Below are positions 6,072 through 8,220 of a DNA stretch of 8,220 nucleotides, piece after piece (the first letter of the stretch is position 1; each line of letters opens with the position of its first letter). Origin of the DNA: an uncultured Eubacteriales bacterium (GTDB taxonomy: Bacteria; Bacillota; Clostridia; Oscillospirales; Acutalibacteraceae); contig OMRJ01000098.1 of NCBI GenBank assembly GCA_900313475.1, positions 1-8,220 on the forward strand. The letters are read 5' to 3'. A program made the translations under genes and the position numbers. The notes under the pieces were generated by a model that was given only the letters and a program-made list of their open reading frames with translations, searched no databases and was not told where the DNA came from.

Positions 6072-7412
6072 ATGAACAGACGTGCAAAGATACGGCTTGT
6101 TTCGTTTTTGACGGCGCTTGTCGTCGCGCTTACCGCGTGGGGAACGACCGCGAGTGTCACCGCCGCGCGCTATAAACGGACGGCGGAAATTTCAAATCAG
6201 CGCGCTTTAATGCGTCTCTGCGAATACCTCGACAATATCGAGACGGATCTCACAAAGGCGTCCTATGTCAATTCGGGTGTGATGCTGGCAACCCTCTCCG
6301 GCGATCTGCACAAGCAGGCAACCGGCGCAAAGACGAGCCTTTCGGCGCTGTCCTCCGGCGAGACGCAGCTTTCAAATACCTATAAATTTCTGTCACAGGT
6401 CGGTGAGTACACCGCGTCGCTGAACAAAAAAGCCGCAGCCGGCGGCGAGGTTGACGCAAAGGAGCGCGAAACGCTGCGCACCCTGACGGAATTTGCAGCG
6501 TCGCTTTCGGATAAGTTCGGTTACATGAACGAGCTTATGCAGTCGAATTTTCTCTCGTTTGAGGAGCTTAAGGACGTGATAGACGAGACGGAAAAGACGA
6601 GTGAAAAACAGGTCAGTTACCTTGAAAGCGTGTCGGATACAGAGGAGGCAATGGTTGATTTTCCGTCGCTTATCTATGACGGTCCGTTTTCCGACAATAT
6701 TCTCTCCAAGGATTCGGAGCTGCTCAAGTCGCTTGACGAAGTGCCGCGCGAAACGGCAAAACGAAATGCCGCGCGTCTTCTCGGAGCGGACGAAAAAAGC
6801 GTTGCGGACGACGGCGAGAGCGACGGCAGGATTCCGACATACAATTTTATATGCGGAGATTTCCGCGTTTCCGTGACGAAAAACGGCGGTTATCTGTTGA
6901 GCATTTTGTCCGAACGTGTGGGCAGCGACGAAAAAGTCTCGTTTGCATCCGCGCTCGATACCGCTACGGGTTTTTTGTCAAAGTGCGGTTATGACAACAT
7001 GAAAAGCACTTATTATGCCACCGAAAACGGCGTGTGCGTAATAAACTTTGCGTTTCAGGACGGCAACTGGCTCTGCTACCCCGATCTCATCAAGGTCGGA
7101 GTAGACCTTACCGACGGCAAGCTTGTCAGCTTCGATGCGTCCGACTATATTATGAATCACAAGGCGCGCACCGCTCCCGAAAAAACCGTCGATGTACAGA
7201 CGGCTCTCTCTGCCGTCGCGCAGTGCCTGACGGCGAAAAGCGCCGCGCTTGCGGTGATACCGACCGATTCCGGAGGCGAACGCGCCGCGTATGAGATAAC
7301 GTGCGAGGACGGGAACGGCAGAACCGTGCTTGTCTATATCGACGCGCAGACGGGAAAAGAAGCCGATTTGCTGATACTGCTGTTTACCGACGGCGGAGTT
7401 CTGACAAAATAA
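6072..7412 (+). CDS. ypeB: Germination protein YpeB
   Basis: The predicted protein has 446 residues, typical for YpeB. In Bacillus, YpeB sits at the spore inner membrane and stabilises the cortex-lytic enzyme SleB until germination. Seen here: an uncleaved signal/anchor segment (about 8-28), a helical N-terminal domain (about 35-190), the family signature DFPSLIYDGPFSDN (196-209), and three PepSY-like modules (about 228-290, 290-365, 375-446). The second module contains the highly characteristic YPDLIKVGVDLTDGKL...FDASDYIMNHK stretch (337-364). ATG 6072 is supported by GGATGG (6059-6064) and by the basic start before the membrane segment. An upstream open frame to 6030 has no support. The usual partner sleB is not adjacent: upstream is the divergent desulfurase and downstream is non-coding. 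A sigma-G promoter would be expected, but I find only poor candidates. This gene is the best sign that the organism makes endospores. Confidence 0.93.
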   Translation: MNRRAKIRLVSFLTALVVALTAWGTTASVTAARYKRTAEISNQRALMRLCEYLDNIETDLTKASYVNSGVMLATLSGDLHKQATGAKTSLSALSSGETQLSNTYKFLSQVGEYTASLNKKAAAGGEVDAKERETLRTLTEFAASLSDKFGYMNELMQSNFLSFEELKDVIDETEKTSEKQVSYLESVSDTEEAMVDFPSLIYDGPFSDNILSKDSELLKSLDEVPRETAKRNAARLLGADEKSVADDGESDGRIPTYNFICGDFRVSVTKNGGYLLSILSERVGSDEKVSFASALDTATGFLSKCGYDNMKSTYYATENGVCVINFAFQDGNWLCYPDLIKVGVDLTDGKLVSFDASDYIMNHKARTAPEKTVDVQTALSAVAQCLTAKSAALAVIPTDSGGERAAYEITCEDGNGRTVLVYIDAQTGKEADLLILLFTDGGVLTK

Positions 7413-7516
7413 TTCGGAACCGGTAACCGGGAGAGCGGAATTGCCGACGGCACAGGCAAATGCTGAAATTAAAGTGCGCCGATGTGTGTTCGGTAAATAT
7501 TTCTGTGCATTTTATG

Positions 7517-7554
7517 CTGCGGAACGGTGTTTACTCACCGCTCCGCAGAGTTTT
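7517..7554 (+). terminator. Intrinsic terminator after ypeB
   Basis: Left arm CTGCGGA-A-CGGTG (7517-7529), loop TTTACT, right arm CACCG-C-TCCGCAG (7536-7548): twelve pairs with one A/C mismatch. It is followed by AGTTTT, a short T tract. The stem is strong but the tail is weak. It lies about 105 nt after the ypeB stop. Confidence 0.7.
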
Positions 7555-7765
7555 ATCGGGAATGATTGTCGTTAATTCGAAAAGCATATAATTTTTTTGT
7601 CAAAAAATTGTACATTCGGACGATGCTTTCAGAAAAACTTATTAAGAAAAGAAAAAAAGCGCAATAGCCTTTTGAAAAGAACCTCCGTTCCCGATTTGTC
7701 TTTCTTCCGATAACTCTGCAGAATTTTGTCCGTCGCAAAAATGTAATATTTTCTTTCAGTTTAAA
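7555..7765. other. AT-rich intergenic stretch without a gene; nested inverted repeats
   Basis: No credible reading frame lies here. Two structures are visible. AAAGCAT (7581-7587) and ATGCTTT (7623-7629) enclose AATTTTTT/AAAAAATT (7590-7597 and 7602-7609). A hairpin around 7655-7673 is followed on the minus strand by TTTTTTTCTTTT, which resembles a weak minus-strand terminator, though no minus-strand gene is seen upstream of it. TATAAT at 7587-7592 has TTGTCG only 15 bp upstream, a poor promoter. Confidence 0.45.
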
Positions 7766-7808
7766 GCGTTGCACGATTTTAAATTTTTTATTTTTTTGCA
7801 ACGCGTTG
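7766..7808. promoter_or_regulatory. Candidate operator: palindrome over a -35 plus distal half-site
   Basis: CAACGCGTTG (7799-7808) is a perfect 10-bp palindrome overlapping the -35 TTGACT (7806-7811). Its left half also forms an 8-bp inverted repeat with an upstream copy: GCGTTGCA (7766-7773) and TGCAACGC (7797-7804), separated by 23 bp of almost pure A/T. A protein bound here would compete with RNA polymerase at the following promoter. The regulator is unknown. Confidence 0.5.
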
Positions 7809-7833
7809 ACTGTTCGCCCGATTTTTGTATAAT
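7806..7833 (+). promoter_or_regulatory. Near-consensus promoter of the right-end RNA
   Basis: TTGACT (7806-7811) and TATAAT (7828-7833) have 16 bp between them. This matches consensus at 11 of 12 positions and is one of the best promoters in the window. The start should fall near 7840, just before the first helix of the structured RNA. No ribosome binding site and start codon pair follows in the first 180 nt. Confidence 0.82.
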
Positions 7834-7839
7834 TAACTC

Positions 7840-8104
7840 ATAAATCACGCGCAGGACAAACGGAGTTTTCCTTGCTTTGTCTCCGTACACCGCCTAAAGT
7901 CCGCAGCGTGAAAAAACTCGGAGATGATGCCGCACGGGGAGAACGTCGGCAGAAGAAAAGAGTGTCAGAATTCCTCCCGGAGCAGCGAGCGGTAAGGACA
8001 AGGGTTGTCGCCGCGATCGCGCAAGGAGGAATTTTGTTTTTAAACAAGTCCTTCGGTTGTGTAAACGTAAAAATCCCGCACGGCAAGCCCGTCGGGATTT
8101 TTTT
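7840..8104 (+). ncRNA. Structured non-coding RNA or leader RNA, family not recognised
   Basis: About 265 nt run between a strong promoter and a strong terminator, with no credible protein gene. Pairing found by eye: domain 1, TCACGC/GCGTGA (7845-7850, 7906-7911), GGAC/GTCC (7854-7857, 7899-7902) and ACGGAG/CTCCGT (7860-7865, 7881-7886), with a symmetric GCA/GCA internal loop. Domain 2, TGCCG-c-ACG with CGTCGGCA (7928-7951), loop GGGAGAA. Domain 3, a 12-bp helix CAGAATTCCTCC/GGAGGAATTTTG (7966-7977, 8025-8036) enclosing GCGAGCGG with CCGC..TCGC and GACAA-ggg-TTGTC (7997-8009). A weak hairpin and the terminator follow. I see no hallmark of RNase P RNA, tmRNA, SRP RNA, 6S RNA or a T-box. It could be a trans-acting small RNA or an attenuating leader for a gene beyond the window. 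Pairing is visible in the sequence; function is unknown. Confidence 0.62.
8069..8104 (+). terminator. Strong Rho-independent terminator of the right-end RNA
   Basis: AAAAATCCCG-c-ACGG (8069-8083) pairs with CCGT-CGGGATTTTT (8089-8102), loop CAAGC, with one bulged C. The T run continues to 8104. GC-rich inner stem and seven consecutive T at the end: a textbook intrinsic terminator. Confidence 0.93.
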
Positions 8105-8220
8105 GTATGCGGATGTTTGTTTTGTGAGACAAGCCTAACCTCTTGAAACGGCAAAAAGTTGGTAGCGACAGCGAGGCGTTGTGAGCGCATTTATAAGCGA
8201 ACAGCCGAACCGAGCGAGAC
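8105..8220. other. Intergenic tail with scattered AGCGA motifs, no gene seen
   Basis: No reading frame with a ribosome binding site starts here. AGCGA occurs at 8164-8168, 8170-8174, 8196-8200 and 8213-8217, with AGCGC at 8184-8188, giving a purine-rich, irregularly repetitive look. There is no perfect tandem or inverted repeat long enough to name. The stretch may be the start of another element or a leader cut by the window edge. Confidence 0.35.

Noticed and set aside
6061..6075. Tiny ORF ATG-GTT-TTA-ATA-TGA overlapping the ypeB start
   Set aside because: It is only four codons, its start lies inside the Shine-Dalgarno region, and it has no sign of being more than chance.
7553..7801. 82-codon minus-strand frame rich in Lys, Phe and Arg
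   Set aside because: It has a TTG start without a Shine-Dalgarno sequence, simply translates AT-rich DNA, and crosses hairpin structures.
7985..8030. T-box-like string (AGGGTTGTCGCCGCG against AGGGTGGTACCGCG)
   Set aside because: The similarity needs an insertion and mismatches, no specifier domain precedes it, and the segment is locked in a local hairpin rather than an antiterminator.
7840..8104. 6S, SRP, RNase P or tmRNA identity for the right-end RNA
   Set aside because: It has no single long closing rod (6S), no SRP domain IV motif, no GAGGAAAGTCC (RNase P), and no tRNA-like ends or tag frame (tmRNA).
7872..8138. 88-codon plus-strand frame over the structured RNA
   Set aside because: It begins inside the first hairpin without a ribosome binding site and reads through the strong terminator.

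Overview
The window looks like chromosomal DNA from an endospore-forming, Gram-positive Clostridia-type bacterium. Three things point that way: a YpeB germination protein, a small protein built from the Spo0A DNA-binding domain, and strong AGGAGG-type ribosome binding sites that allow GTG and TTG starts. Four of the seven genes I call do not start with ATG. I cannot name a genus. No phage genes, transposase, CRISPR array, tRNA or rRNA is visible.

Layout. (1) 1-754, plus strand: a short XRE-type regulator, a terminator, then a 79-residue stand-alone Spo0A C-terminal-like protein. The promoter of the latter carries a perfect Spo0A box (TGTCGAA read on the minus strand). (2) 763-3388, plus strand: a strong promoter drives a U32-family protein with a DUF3656-type C-terminal half (RNA hydroxylase family) and a YhcH/YjgK/YiaL sugar-anomerase-type protein. 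The 3' end of the second gene, stop codon included, has been tandemly duplicated as 23-bp units. (3) 3441-3469: a bidirectional terminator separates this pair from a convergent minus-strand operon. (4) 3491-6010, minus strand: a cysteine desulfurase followed by thiI, expressed from a consensus promoter. The two products form a sulfur relay to 4-thiouridine in tRNA and possibly to thiamine. (5) 6072-7412, plus strand: ypeB, divergent from the desulfurase and without the sleB gene that usually precedes it. (6) 7413-8220: about 800 bases with no credible protein gene.

The most interesting part is the right end. A near-consensus promoter (TTGACT-16-TATAAT), overlapped by a perfect 10-bp palindrome, feeds about 265 nt that fold by eye into three strong hairpin domains and end in a strong intrinsic terminator. 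I read this as a non-coding RNA or riboregulatory leader that I cannot place in a known family. One of its helices hides an AAGGAGG ribosome-binding sequence.

How the parts connect: regions 1 and 5 belong to sporulation and germination, and region 4 and the U32 protein are housekeeping RNA modification and sulfur metabolism. The role of the right-end RNA is open.
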